Positions 21,677 through 32,476 of a stretch of 64,000 bases of DNA are shown one piece after another (the first letter of the stretch is position 1; every line of letters begins with the position of its first letter). A program made the translations under genes and the position numbers. The DNA lies in assembly GCA_047967505.1 (NCBI GenBank), contig CM106539.1; one strand, written 5' to 3'. Origin of the DNA: Dipteris shenzhenensis (Eukaryota; Polypodiophyta; Polypodiopsida; Gleicheniales). The notes beneath the pieces were generated by a model. The model saw nothing but the letters and a program-made list of their open reading frames with translations, made no database searches and was not told the origin of the DNA.

Positions 21677-22176
21677 TAGACGAAACGATTCCCGATAACG
21701 ATACCGAGAGGGATAGCGAAATGGAACTGAGGAGATGATACGACAATGAGAAGGAGATAGCGAGGATACGGCGTTTCAGGGCGAGACTCACAGGTGGGGT
21801 TGGAGCGAGAGGAAGCGAACATGAGAGAGTAGAAGATCCGGATAGGCGATTTCTTAGCTTCAAGTGCAGAGGCGAGCGAAGGCATAAGGAAAACAGAACA
21901 AAGGCAAGAGACTTGAAGATTGGAAGACTACAAGCTTGTATTGCCGAGGAGGAGAGAAATGTTTACAAGAGGACTCTAGGCAGACTCTGCCCGAGAATGA
22001 AGGACTTGGGTCCTTTATATACAATTGTGGGCAAGAGAATACCAGTGCTTGTGTGCCATCCAGGGGGCTACTTTTGCAAACCGGCGGCGTTAGTGGTTTG
22101 GAAAAAGTGAAGGTCTTATCTGGCATGCCAGACAGTGTCTATTCACTGTACACTTTTGTTAGTGGAAGTACTAATG
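21677..22176 (-). promoter_or_regulatory. Copy D intergenic region
   Basis: TATATAAA at 22014-22021 (minus). The palindrome tctggcatgccaga and most of the leader ORF are present, but the leader's 3' end with the PBS has been replaced by the mosaic at 21676, so the ORF loses its last codons. Confidence 0.75.
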
Positions 22177-25100
22177 TTAGGGTGGAGCGCAGTACTTAGT
22201 GGGATGCTGGGCCCAGTAGGGCGCACCTTCTCTGGAAAGCATGTCAGGGAGAATATTGGTGCTGCCCTTTTTCCATTCGACTTGGAAATCATACATTGAG
22301 AAAAACTCTTGCCATCTGGCAAGGCGGCCACGTCCAATCTGCTTGTCAATCTTGCGCGTGCAGAAGGTTCGGAAATTCTGATTATCAGTGCGCACAAGAA
22401 AAGGCTTATTGAGAATAAAGAGTTCCAATTTCTGGATGGCCTTTTTGACAGTGAGGATTTCTTTCTCAATCGAATGGTAGTTGCGTTCTGCCTCTTGGAA
22501 AATACCAGACCTGAAAGCACAAATTCGTTCCTGATGGGGTTCAGTGCTTTCGAGCAAGATAGCTCCCCAGAACTCATCAGATGCATCAGTTTCAATGATG
22601 AGATTGGCATTAGCTGAGGGTATGGCTAATGGAGGCAGCGACTGGAGTTGTTGTTTGATATTTACCAACGCAGTGGTTTGGGCTGGACCCCAGAGTGGGC
22701 CATCCTTGCGGAGGCAGAGTTGGAGAAGATAGCGATCTCGAGCCAGGTGCTGATAGAAAGGAGATATGTAATTCAAGCACCCAAGAAAGCGTTGAAGCTG
22801 ATGGCGATCGCGAATCTCCGCAGGGAAAGCAGCAAGGGCTTTTAGCACATGATCTTGTAATTGAATTGTTCCATTAGTAATTAGTACTCCCAAGAAATCA
22901 ATGGAGGCTTTACCAATTTGAATTTTGGAGGGAGAAAGAACGAGGCCCTTCTGTTGGAGCAGATCATGGATAACCTGGAGGTGCTGAAGATGAAGATGAG
23001 GATTTTTGTTGTAGATTAAGATGTCATCAATATACACTAAGCAAAATTCATGGTAGGGAGCAAAGATAGAGTCCATGTAGTGCTGGAATTCTACGGGTGC
23101 AATTTGAAGGCCAAAAGGGAGCACTATCCATTTGTAAAAGCCTTGGGGAACTACAAACCCTGTTTTATGCTGATCAGCAGGCAAGAGACCTATCTGCCAG
23201 AAGCCGGCTTTTAGATCTAACTTAGAGAAGATAGTGGCTCCACTGATTTGTTGCATTAAGTATTCCTTATTGGGCAGAGGGTAAGAAATTGAAATCAGAC
23301 ACTTGTTGAGAGGTTTATAATTTATTACCAACCTCTTCTTACCCCGTTTTTCCTCTGAATGTTTGTTCACATAAAAGGCAGCAGCTGCCCATGCTGAGGT
23401 GGATTCCCTGATTAATCCCTGTTGCAATAATGTAGCAATTTCCTCATTCCAAAGTTGTCGGTCTTCAGCAGTAAAGCCATAAGGGCTCTCCTTATAAGGT
23501 TTAGCTCCTTCTCTAATAGGCAAGCCAATCTTGTGATGATGTACATGCTTGAAGGCTTGTGGAGAATCACCACTGCAATGGTCAAGTAATTGTTGCTCCA
23601 TTTTAGCAAGAGTATTACACAGCAAGAGAGTATGAGTTTGGCGGCGAAGCTGTTTGGTTGTGTCTTGGGCCACAAGATCTTTCACAAGATCTCGTAGTTC
23701 CTGATCAGTGATCCTGATCAGTGAGTAGAGGTTGCGCATCCGGAGGAGGACTGAATTCAGCAGGAATATGTGGAGGGGATGGCGTTGGCGAGGCACGGTA
23801 TTGATCAGGGACTGGGCAATGGGGCGACATCTGATTAACAATGGCAAGATCTTCATCATACGGTCTCAGGACTTGGGTGACCTTGACACGAGCAGGAAGT
23901 TGCACAAGCTCATGATTAATAGTTAAAACCATAGTCTCAGTCGAGAAACCAAAAGGCAAATGTCGATTGAGGAAGTCGTTGCTAATAACCAGGTCAATTC
24001 CCTATGACTCCAATTGATAGAAATTGATTTCAGTTGGATGCCCAGCTAAGGAAATGGAGATGTTGGAGGCATACCGTTTGCAAGCAATAACTCCCCCACC
24101 CATGGTGGATCCATGCATGTGATTGACTTCAGGAAGAGGCTCCTAGCAATAACTAGGCAAAGCATTATATTTACAAATATTAAATCCAGAACCTGTATCT
24201 ACCAAAGCAACCAAGGAATAGGGAGTAACACCTGGTGGTCTGAGAAGGACAGTAATGAGCCAGGTTTTCATAGTATTTCTGACTGGAGAAGCAGGGGAAG
24301 TGAAGAAATCGTGACAGGAAAATGCAGCAGGAGGAAGACCTACAGAACACTGGGTCAGATGAGTAGATACCTTCTGGTCAAGTGCATTCAAAGTCGAGGT
24401 TAACTATGTACATTGTGCCAGAATGGTAGCTGTATGGGTTTTCAAAGTCACAATATGATCCTGAAGTTGATGAAACTGGTTAGTACAAGAAGAAGAGGGG
24501 GCAGTGGTAAGAGTGTGTACAGGAACTTGGGTAAACGGAAGAGGGAGATAATTATCAGGAGAATTATGGACAACATGAGGAGGTCGGAAAACAGAAGGTC
24601 CAGCAAAAGGGAGAGTAGTTTGTGGAGGAGGAACCAGGGAAGGAGGAAAAGGGAAAAAAGCAGGAGAGGGAATAGGTCGAGAAGGCCGTGGTGGCGGAGA
24701 AGGCGGGAGAGGAAAATCTGTTATGTCGACAGGCCTATCAGAACCAGACTCGGAGTCGGAGCTTGCCAAGAGATCAATAATATGCATTGGAGGCGTATGC
24801 ATAAACAAACTGATCGCCGTATCCATAGGCAAGGCTAATTGGCAAGTAAAGCACTCAAAATTATCTGACTCTGAACATTCATATAAGGAGTCATCAGTGG
24901 CTCCTTGCGACACCACTTCCCAAGTATCTGGATCATTGACCAAACTGAAAAATCCCTTAAGCTGCTTCTGTTGAGAAGTCTTCGGTTGTTGTGGACAATC
25001 CTTTGCAAAATGGCCCTTCTTGCCACAAATGAAACAATCGGAAGAAGAACCTGAAGCAGGACGACGCTTGCGAAGAAAGCGTTGGGGTCGGCGTTGATAG

Positions 25101-26507
25101 CGACGGCGCCAATGCAGCTTGCGGAGGCGCGCGAAAGAACTTGCTTTATCACAAGAGCACTGGGATTTCTTGAAAGAAGCTCGTTGGCGAGAAGCAGAGT
25201 GTCGTGCGAGATAGCCCAAGGAGGATGTAGAACAAAAATCATGATGTCCTACAAACTGCTGACAAATAGATGGAGAAACCAGACTAATTTCCTTGATCTT
25301 GTTCTTGAGCCGAATACTCTGTACACTGCTTGCGGATATAAACCTGAACAAGCTAGAAAAGATTAGCAAATGTAAAATCAGCCATAGTTTTATGTACCTC
25401 AGTCGGCTGATTGTTGATATTGAGAATCTTTGTCTGGCCTTCAATGAGAGAGTTCACCGCTTCACCAAGTTTATGTGGAAAGCTAAAGAGATAGTGGCGC
25501 TTGGCGGAGACGTCAGCAAAAATGCCGGCCCGATAAACCAATTGTTGGGCGTGAGCATTGTATTGGGCTAACTGAAAGAGATCACAGAGCTTCAGAGCAA
25601 AGAATTCATTTGAAGCCTGAGCGCGATCATCGGTGAATGTGGGCAGGAACTGATTGGTGATGGCTGCAATCAAAGCATCAGGTGCATTTGCTTGTTGGTG
25701 TGCATCCTGACTGCTAAAAATCTGTTCCTTGGATTCCTCTGATAGGAATTCCCACCAATTGGCAAGGATGCCAGTAAACCCTTTGGTTGTTTCCACAGCC
25801 GCATCGCGAGGAGACCATTTATATACATTGACCAGTGACATCATATGCCCATAAAATATCTTTAAAATATCCTTAATAGCTTGGGGCGATGCACCATCCA
25901 AATTAAGCACATACCCTGGAAAAGATTTATGTTGCAGGCGAAAACGCAGTTCACCTGCTTCATTGAGGGTCCCATCAGTATACTCCAGCATTTGCTGATA
26001 TTCAGGCATCTTGGGTACACGACCAGGATCATTGGGAAAAAGGGAGCTTGGACCACTGGTAGGTTCCTCTTTGACTGTGCCTTGGTTCATGAGAGTAGGC
26101 ACAGAATTGGGCTGAGGCACAGGAGACATACGAGGAACAAGAGGGGGTGCATGAGGAAGCAGAGGATGGTCATCACTATCAGAGTCTGAATCAGGATCAG
26201 CTGGATGATCCGATCCGATTGGTCCGGGGGCAGGATGAGGAAGCAAAGGAAAGAAAAGATCAGGCTCAAGAGGAATAACTCCTCCAAGGGGAGGCCGAAC
26301 AGCTGTGATGTCGGCATTATCCTGTTCCGTCCACCTAAACGCCCGGATGATGGGATGGCTGGGATCAAGCCATTCTGCAGCCTGTTCAGCATTGTAAGGC
26401 AGCTGGTCTGTAACTTCACAACCGTCAAGATAAGAAGGAAGAGTAATCATACAGAGGGGATGAAAGTTATACTGAAGAGGAGGAGCAGCATCAGAGGGTG
26501 GAAGGCT
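22177..26507 (-). pseudogene. Copy D: capsid-zinc knuckle-protease-RT-RNase H
   Basis: The longest minus-strand copy. RT-RNase H is open for over 500 codons (about 23700 to 22177), the best-preserved replicase part in the cluster. Upstream breaks: a 13-bp duplication of gatcactgatcag near 23710 shifts the frame between protease and RT; TAG for Gln near 24004; TAG for Trp of SYCW near 24143; TAG for Gln near 24404; a one-base insertion near 25305; TAG for Gln at 25353-25355. The capsid N-terminal region runs to about 26502 (PPSDAAPP), where it joins plus-strand RT of copy E. Zinc knuckle CFICGKKGHFAKDC is present. Confidence 0.88.
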
Positions 26508-27406
26508 ATATTTCAATCTTTGCTCCCTATCATGCATTTTGCTTAGTTTATATTGATGACATCTTAATCTATAGCAAAAATCCTCATCTCCATTTGCAGC
26601 ACCTCCAGGTTCTCCATGATCTCCTCCAACAAAAGGGCCTGGTTCTTTCTCCCTCCAAAATTCAAATTGGTAAAGCATCTATTGACTTCTTAGGGGTTCT
26701 AATCACTAATGGAGCAATTCAACTACAGGACCATGTTTTAAAAGCCCTTGCTGCTTTCCCTGCGGAGATCCGGGATCGTCCTCAACTCCAACGCTTTCTT
26801 GGGTGCTTGAATTATATTGCCCCTTTCTATCAGCACCTGGCCCGCGATCGCTATCTCCTTCAACTCTGCCTACGCAAGCATGGTCCAGTCTGGGGTCCAG
26901 CCCAATCCACTGCTCTGGCAAATATCAAACAACACCTCCAGTCTTTACCGCAATTAGCTATACCTTCTGTCAACGCTAACCTCATCATTGAAACCGATGC
27001 ATCTGATGAGTTCTGGGGTGCGATCTTACTTGAAAGCACAGCTCCACAGCAAGAACGTATTTGTGCTTTCCGATCTGGTATTTTCCAAGGAGCCGAGCGC
27101 AACTATCATTCAATCGAAAAAGAGATTTTGGCCATCAAAAAGGCAATCCAAAAATTGGAACTCTTCATTCTGAATAAGCCTTTTCTTGTACGCACAGATA
27201 ATCAGAATTTCCATACCTTCTGCACTCGAAAGATTGATAAGCAGATTGGACGCGGCCGTCTTGCCAGATGGCAAGAATTCTTTGCTATGTATGATTTTCA
27301 GGTTGAATGGAAAAAGGGTAGTACCAATATTCTCCCCGATATGCTTTCCAGAGAAGGTGCGCCCTATTGGGCCCAACATCCCACTAAGTACTGTGCTCCG
27401 CCCTAA
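26508..27406 (+). pseudogene. Copy E: RT (from just before YIDD) and RNase H
   Basis: Plus strand, open from the fusion joint through YIDDILIYS to TAA 27404-27406, about 295 codons, with no internal stop. It lacks the RT fingers, so it cannot be active. It faces copy D head to head. Confidence 0.87.
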
Positions 27407-27961
27407 CACCTGTACTTCCACTAACAAAAGTGTACAGTGAATAGACACTGTCTGGCATGCCAGATAAGACCTTCACTTTTTCCAAACCACTAACGCCCCC
27501 GGTTTGCAAAAGTAGCCCCCTGGATTGCACACAAGCAATGGTATTCTCTTGCCCACAATTGTATATAAAGGACCCAAGTCCTTCATTCCCGGGCAGAGTC
27601 TGCCTAGAGTCCTCTTGTAAACATTTCTCTCCTCCTCGGCAATACAAGCTTGTAGTCTTCCAATCTTCAAGTCTCTTGTCTTTGTTCTGTTTTCCTTATG
27701 CCTTCGCTCGCCTCTGCACTTGAAGCTAAGAAATCGCCTATCCGGATCTTCTACTCTCTCATGTTCGCTTCCTCTCGCTCCAACCCCACCTGTGAGTCTC
27801 GCCCTGAAATGCCGTATCCTCGCTATCTCCTTCTCATTGTCGTATCATCTCCTCAGTTCCATTTTGCTATCCCTCTCGGTATCGTTATCGGTAATCGTTT
27901 CGTCTACCATATCTGAGCAGACGTGAGTATCGGCAAGCGTTTTGTCTTTTGGTATCAGAGC
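27407..27961 (+). promoter_or_regulatory. Copy E intergenic region with PBS
   Basis: TATATAAA 27562-27569, leader ORF of 72 codons 27698-27916, donor-like GTGAGT near 27923, PBS 27950-27961. Sequence identity with the virus stops exactly at the last base of the PBS. Confidence 0.8.
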
Positions 27962-28309
27962 TTATGGGGAAGACTGAACAGATAATGGCGCTTGGCGGAG
28001 ACGTTAGCAAAGATGCCAGCCCTATAAACTAATTGTTGCTCCATCTCAGCAAGAGAGTATGAGTCTCGCGGCGAAGCTGTTTGGCTGTATCCTGAGCCAC
28101 GATCTTCCCTTTGGCCTGAAAACTGCACCAGTGGAATTCCAGCGCTACATGGATTCAATCTTCGCTCCCTATCATGCATTTTTCTTAGTTTATATTGATG
28201 ACATCTTAATCTATAGCAAAAATTCTCATCTTCATTTGCAGCACCTCCAGGTTATCCATGATCTCCTCCAACAAAAGGGCTTGGTTCTTTCTCCCTCCAA
28301 AATTCAAAT
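27962..28309. other. Mosaic: capsid (minus), protease-RT linker (minus), RT (plus)
   Basis: 27962-28038 is reverse-complement capsid; 28031-28105 is reverse-complement sequence just before RT, joined at a shared aattgttg, and missing 16 bp between two agcaagag repeats; 28106-28309 is plus-strand RT spanning YIDDILIYS. It ends at aattggta, which is shared with the PBS that follows. Confidence 0.8.
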
Positions 28310-29776
28310 TGGTATCAGAGCCTCGTTATTGTTGTTGTGTTTCACTCGAAGAGTGTCTGGGACCCTGTCGCTGCCGCTCCCCCCTTCAGGCCAGAGGTGC
28401 CGTTTCCGTGGTTGAGCACTAGCGTGACGTGTGAAGCCAGTTTCTGTAACGTTGTTCTGTTTATCACGATGGCCAAGCTCTTCCATGCTTTGTCTGCTCG
28501 CATCTCTTCTCCCCGCTCCGCCTCCACTACCACTGAACTTACGGAGTCCAAGCATTCTTGGAACCTCCCTATCATAGATCCGGAAGAGGTCTATAAATTT
28601 TCGCTGTTTCAGTATAAGGCACTTCACCATATTAAAATATCCGAAGTGTGTATCAATATTGCCGATGAAGGCAATACAGGCGTCTATCTTCCTCTCTTCT
28701 CCCAATCTGAGATAGATTCGTTTACTCGGTCTGGTTATCAATATATCCATTACGGTTGTTTTGTGTTGGCTATTGAGCCTTTGTTTCGATCTGGCGTTAA
28801 CGCCACTTGCATGGTTAGTCTGGTTGATACCCGCCATTTGTCTATAAAAGCCGCTCGTCTTGGTCTTGTCCATGGTTCCCTTAACAAGGAACCTGTATAT
28901 ACGGTTGTATATCCCAATTTTAAGATGTCCTTGGCAGATCCTCACCTTTCTACAGCCCTTCGTTTGTATGTGCATGTTAAAGGGCTGCAAATGAAACCCA
29001 GGTCCGAGCACTGCGCTATTCATGTCCGTTGCATTAACTACCTGGTTTCCACTATTAATCCGATTCCTCGCAATATCCGCTCCCCTGACGAATGCATTCT
29101 CTATGGAGCCACTAATGCGGAGGTAACGCGGTTCAAGTTCGATGCAGTTCCCATGCCTGCTAAATGGGACATGGACTATCAACAGATAGTCAATGAAGTT
29201 GATTCTCAAGAAGCACCGTATATGATCGAAGACACACCAACTCGTGCCATTGTCCGGCGCCGTTCTGGTGATCATACGAAGAAGGTTATGCACCTGGCCT
29301 TTCCCGCTTCGTCTCATATTTCGATTAGCAGTACTCCTCCTTCTGAAGTTCCTGAGAGTTCTGCTCGCATGGAAGCGGTCCGTGATTGGGTGTCCCAAAC
29401 AGCTGCTTCTTAGTTTCCCACTGATGCCAGTCTCCAGTACCGCCGAGAGACTGCAGTCAATCATGTGCCTCACATCCAATCTAACTTTGAGGCTGTCACT
29501 CATTAAGTTCCCCTCATGATGTTTCAGCCTACCGAATGGCCGTCCCTTTCCGGCTATCAAGAGGCACTGGATAATGATAGTAAGCTTATCTCTTCTCCTT
29601 TTGCTGTTGTTACACCATCCGTGCCATTATCACAGGTTCCTGTCGAACAACAGCAGCTGAACTGGTGCAACGCCCACAACATTCAAGTCCAGTCTAGCCT
29701 GGATGAGTGTCGCCTAGCTCTTTATAATCTGCAGCTTGCTTTGGCCAAGCTAGACGACAAGCTTACTTCGGCCCTT
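28310..29776 (+). pseudogene. Copy F: PBS, leader and movement-protein/capsid N-terminal region
   Basis: PBS 28310-28321, ATG at 28469. The frame reads the complete movement-protein-like domain (MAKLF...; LVDTRH; VVYPNFKMSL; RCINYLVSTINPIPRN) and on into the linker. Stops: TAG 29411-29413 for Gln, TAA 29504-29506 for Lys. It continues in frame to about 29776, where copy G begins in the opposite orientation. Confidence 0.8.
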
Positions 29777-30300
29777 ATACTCACGTCTGCTCAGATATGG
29801 TAGACGAAACGATTACCGATAACGATACCGAGAGGGATAGCGAAATGGAACTGAGGAGACGATACGACAATGAGAAGGAGATAGCGACGATACGGCGTTT
29901 CAGGGCGAGACTCACAGGTGGGGTTGGAGCGAGAGGAAGCGAACATGAGAGAGTAGAAGATCCGGATAGGCGATTTCTTAGCTTCAAGTGCAGAGGCGAG
30001 CGAAGGCATAAGGAGAACAGAACAAAGACAAGAGACTTGAAGATTGGAAGACTACAAGCTTGTATTGCCGAGGAGGAGAGAAATGTTTACAAGAGGACTC
30101 TAGGCAGACTCTGCCCGAGAATGAAGGACTTGGGTCCTTTATATACAATTGTGGGCAAGAGAATACCAGTGCTTGTGTGCAATCCAGGGGGCTACTTTTG
30201 CAAACCGGGGGCGTTAGTGGTTTGGAAAAAGTGAAGGTCTTATCTGGCATGCCAGACAGTGTCTATTCACTGTACACTTTTGTTAGTGGAAGTACTAATG
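29777..30300 (-). promoter_or_regulatory. Copy G intergenic region
   Basis: TATATAAA 30138-30145 (minus), palindrome and the 72-codon leader ORF present (29791-30009). It is cut before the PBS at cgatactc, close to where copy B is cut. Confidence 0.75.
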
Positions 30301-31097
30301 TTAGGGTGGAGCGCAGTACTTAGTGGGATGCTGGGCCCAGTAGGGCACACCTTCTCTAGAAAGCATGTCAGGGAGAATATTGGTGCTGCCCTTTTTCCAT
30401 TCGACTTGGAAATCATACATTGAGAAAAACTCTTGCCATCTGGCAAGGCGGCCACGTCCAATCTGCTTGTCAATCTTGCGCGTGCAGAAGGTTCGGAAAT
30501 TCTGATTATCAGTGCGCACAAGAAAAGGCTTATTGAGAATAAAGAGTTCCAATTTCTGGATGGCCTTTTTGACAGCGAGGATTTCTTTCTCAATCGAATG
30601 GTAGTTCCGTTCTGCTCCTTGGAAAATACCAGATCTAAAAGCACAAATGCGTTCCTGTTGGGGTTCAGTGCTTTCGAGCAAGATAGCTCCCCAGAACTCA
30701 TCAGATGCATCAGTTTCAATGATGAGATTGGCATTAGCTGAGGGTATGGCTAATGGAGGCAGCGACTGGAGTTGCTGTTTGATATTTGCCAACGCAGTGG
30801 TTTGGGCTGGACCCCAGAGTGGGCCATCCTTGCGGAGGCAGAGTTGGAGAAGATAGCGATCTCGAGCCAGGTGCTGATAGAAAGGAGATATGTAATTCAA
30901 GCACCCAAGAAAGCGTTGAAGCTGATGGCGATCGCGAATCTCCGCAGGGAAAGCAGCAAGGGCTTTTAGCACATGATCCTGTAATTGAATTGTTCCATTA
31001 GTAATTAGTACTCCCAAGAAATCAATGGAGGCTTTACCAATTTGAATTTTGGAGGGAGAAAGAACGAGGCCCTTCTGTTGGAGCAGATCATGGATAA
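30301..31097 (-). pseudogene. Copy G: RT C-terminus and RNase H
   Basis: Minus-strand frame open from ~31097 to the TAA at 30301-30303 (QQKGLVLSPSK... to the RNase H end). No internal stop, but only the last quarter of the polyprotein is present. At 31096-31098 it meets plus-strand RNase H of copy H with a shared aac. Confidence 0.85.
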
Positions 31098-31343
31098 CTC
31101 TTCATCCTGAATAAGCCTTTTCTTGTACGCACAGATAATCATAATTTCCGTACCTTCTGCACTCGAAAGATTGATAAGCAGATTGGACGCGGCCGTCTTG
31201 CCAGATGGCAAGAATTCTTTGCTATGTATGATTTTCAGGTTGAATGGAAAAAGGGTAGTACCAATATTCTCCCCGATATGCTTTCCAGAGAAGGTGCGCC
31301 CTATTGGGCCCAACATCCCACTAAGTACTGTGCTCTGCCCTAA
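31098..31343 (+). pseudogene. Copy H: RNase H C-terminal fragment
   Basis: About 80 codons of RNase H (from LFILNKPFLVRTDN) ending at TAA 31341-31343; it opposes copy G's RNase H as an inverted repeat. Confidence 0.8.
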
Positions 31344-31883
31344 CATCTATACTTCCACTAACAAAAGTGTACAGTGAATAGACACTGTCTGGCATGCCAG
31401 ATAAGGCCATCACTTTTTCCAAACCACTAATGCCCCCGGTTTGCAAAAGTAGCCCCCTGGATTGCACACAAGCATTGGTATTCTCTTGCCCACAATTGTA
31501 TATAAAGGACCCAAGTCCTTCATTCTCGGGCAGAGTCTGCCTAGAGTCCTCTTGTAAACATTTCTCTCCTCCTCGGCAATACAAGCTTGTAGTCTTCCAA
31601 TCTTCAAGTCTCTTGTCTTTGTTCTGTTTTCCTTATGCCTTCGCTCGCCTCTGCACTTGAAGCTAAGAAATCACCTATCTGGATCTTCTACTCTCTCATG
31701 TTCGCTTCCTCTCACTCCAACCCCACCTGTGAGTCTCGCCCTGAAATGCCGTATCCTCGCTATCTCCTTCTCATTGTCGTATCATCTCCTCAGTTCCATT
31801 TCGCTATCCCTCTCGGTATCGTTATCGGTAATCGTTTCGTCTACCATATTTGAGCAGACGTGAGTATCGGCAAGCGTTTTGTC
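31344..31883 (+). promoter_or_regulatory. Copy H intergenic region, PBS lost
   Basis: TATATAAA 31499-31506 and leader ORF 31635-31853. The leader ends at aagcgttttgtc (31883), about two bases short of the PBS, and jumps to RNase H coding sequence. The dyad and TATA box are kept. Confidence 0.75.
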
Positions 31884-32341
31884 CACAATTAGCTATACCT
31901 TCTGTCAACGCTAACCTCATCATTGAAACTGATGCATCTGATGAGTTATGGGGTGCGATCTTACTTGAAACCACAGCTCCACAGCAAGAACGTATTTGTG
32001 CTTTCCGATCTGGTATTTTCCAAGGAGCCGAGCGTAACTATCATTCAATCAAAAAAGAGATTTTGGCCGTCAAAAAGGCACTCCAAAAATTGGAACTCTT
32101 CATCCTGAATAAGCCTTTTCTTGTACGCACAGATAATCAGAATTTCCGTACCTTCTGCACTCGAAAGATTGATAAGCAGATTGGACGCGGCCGTCTTGCC
32201 AGATTGCAAGAATTCTTTGCTATGTATGATTTTCAGGTTGAATGGAAAAAGGGTAGTACCAATACTCTCCCCGATATGCTTTCCAGAGAAGGTGCACCCT
32301 ATTGGGCCCAACATCCCACTAAGTACTGTGCTCCGCCCTAA
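31884..32341 (+). pseudogene. Copy H2: RNase H fragment
   Basis: About 150 codons of RNase H (IIETDASDELWG... to TAA 32339-32341) following the leader of copy H directly. Catalytic acidic positions are kept; a Trp-to-Leu change is visible in GRLARLQEF. Confidence 0.8.
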
Positions 32342-32476
32342 CACCTGTACTTCCACTAACAAAAGTGTACAGTGAATAGACACTGTCTGGCATGCCAGAT
32401 AAGACCTTCACTTTTTGCAAACCACTAACGCCCCCGGTTTGCAAAAGTAGCCCCCTGGATTGCACACAAGCAATGG
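32342..32476 (+). promoter_or_regulatory. Truncated intergenic region after copy H2
   Basis: Contains the palindrome tctggcatgccaga but stops at acaagcaatggtg, before the TATA box, and fuses to movement-protein sequence of copy I. No promoter function is expected. Confidence 0.7.
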
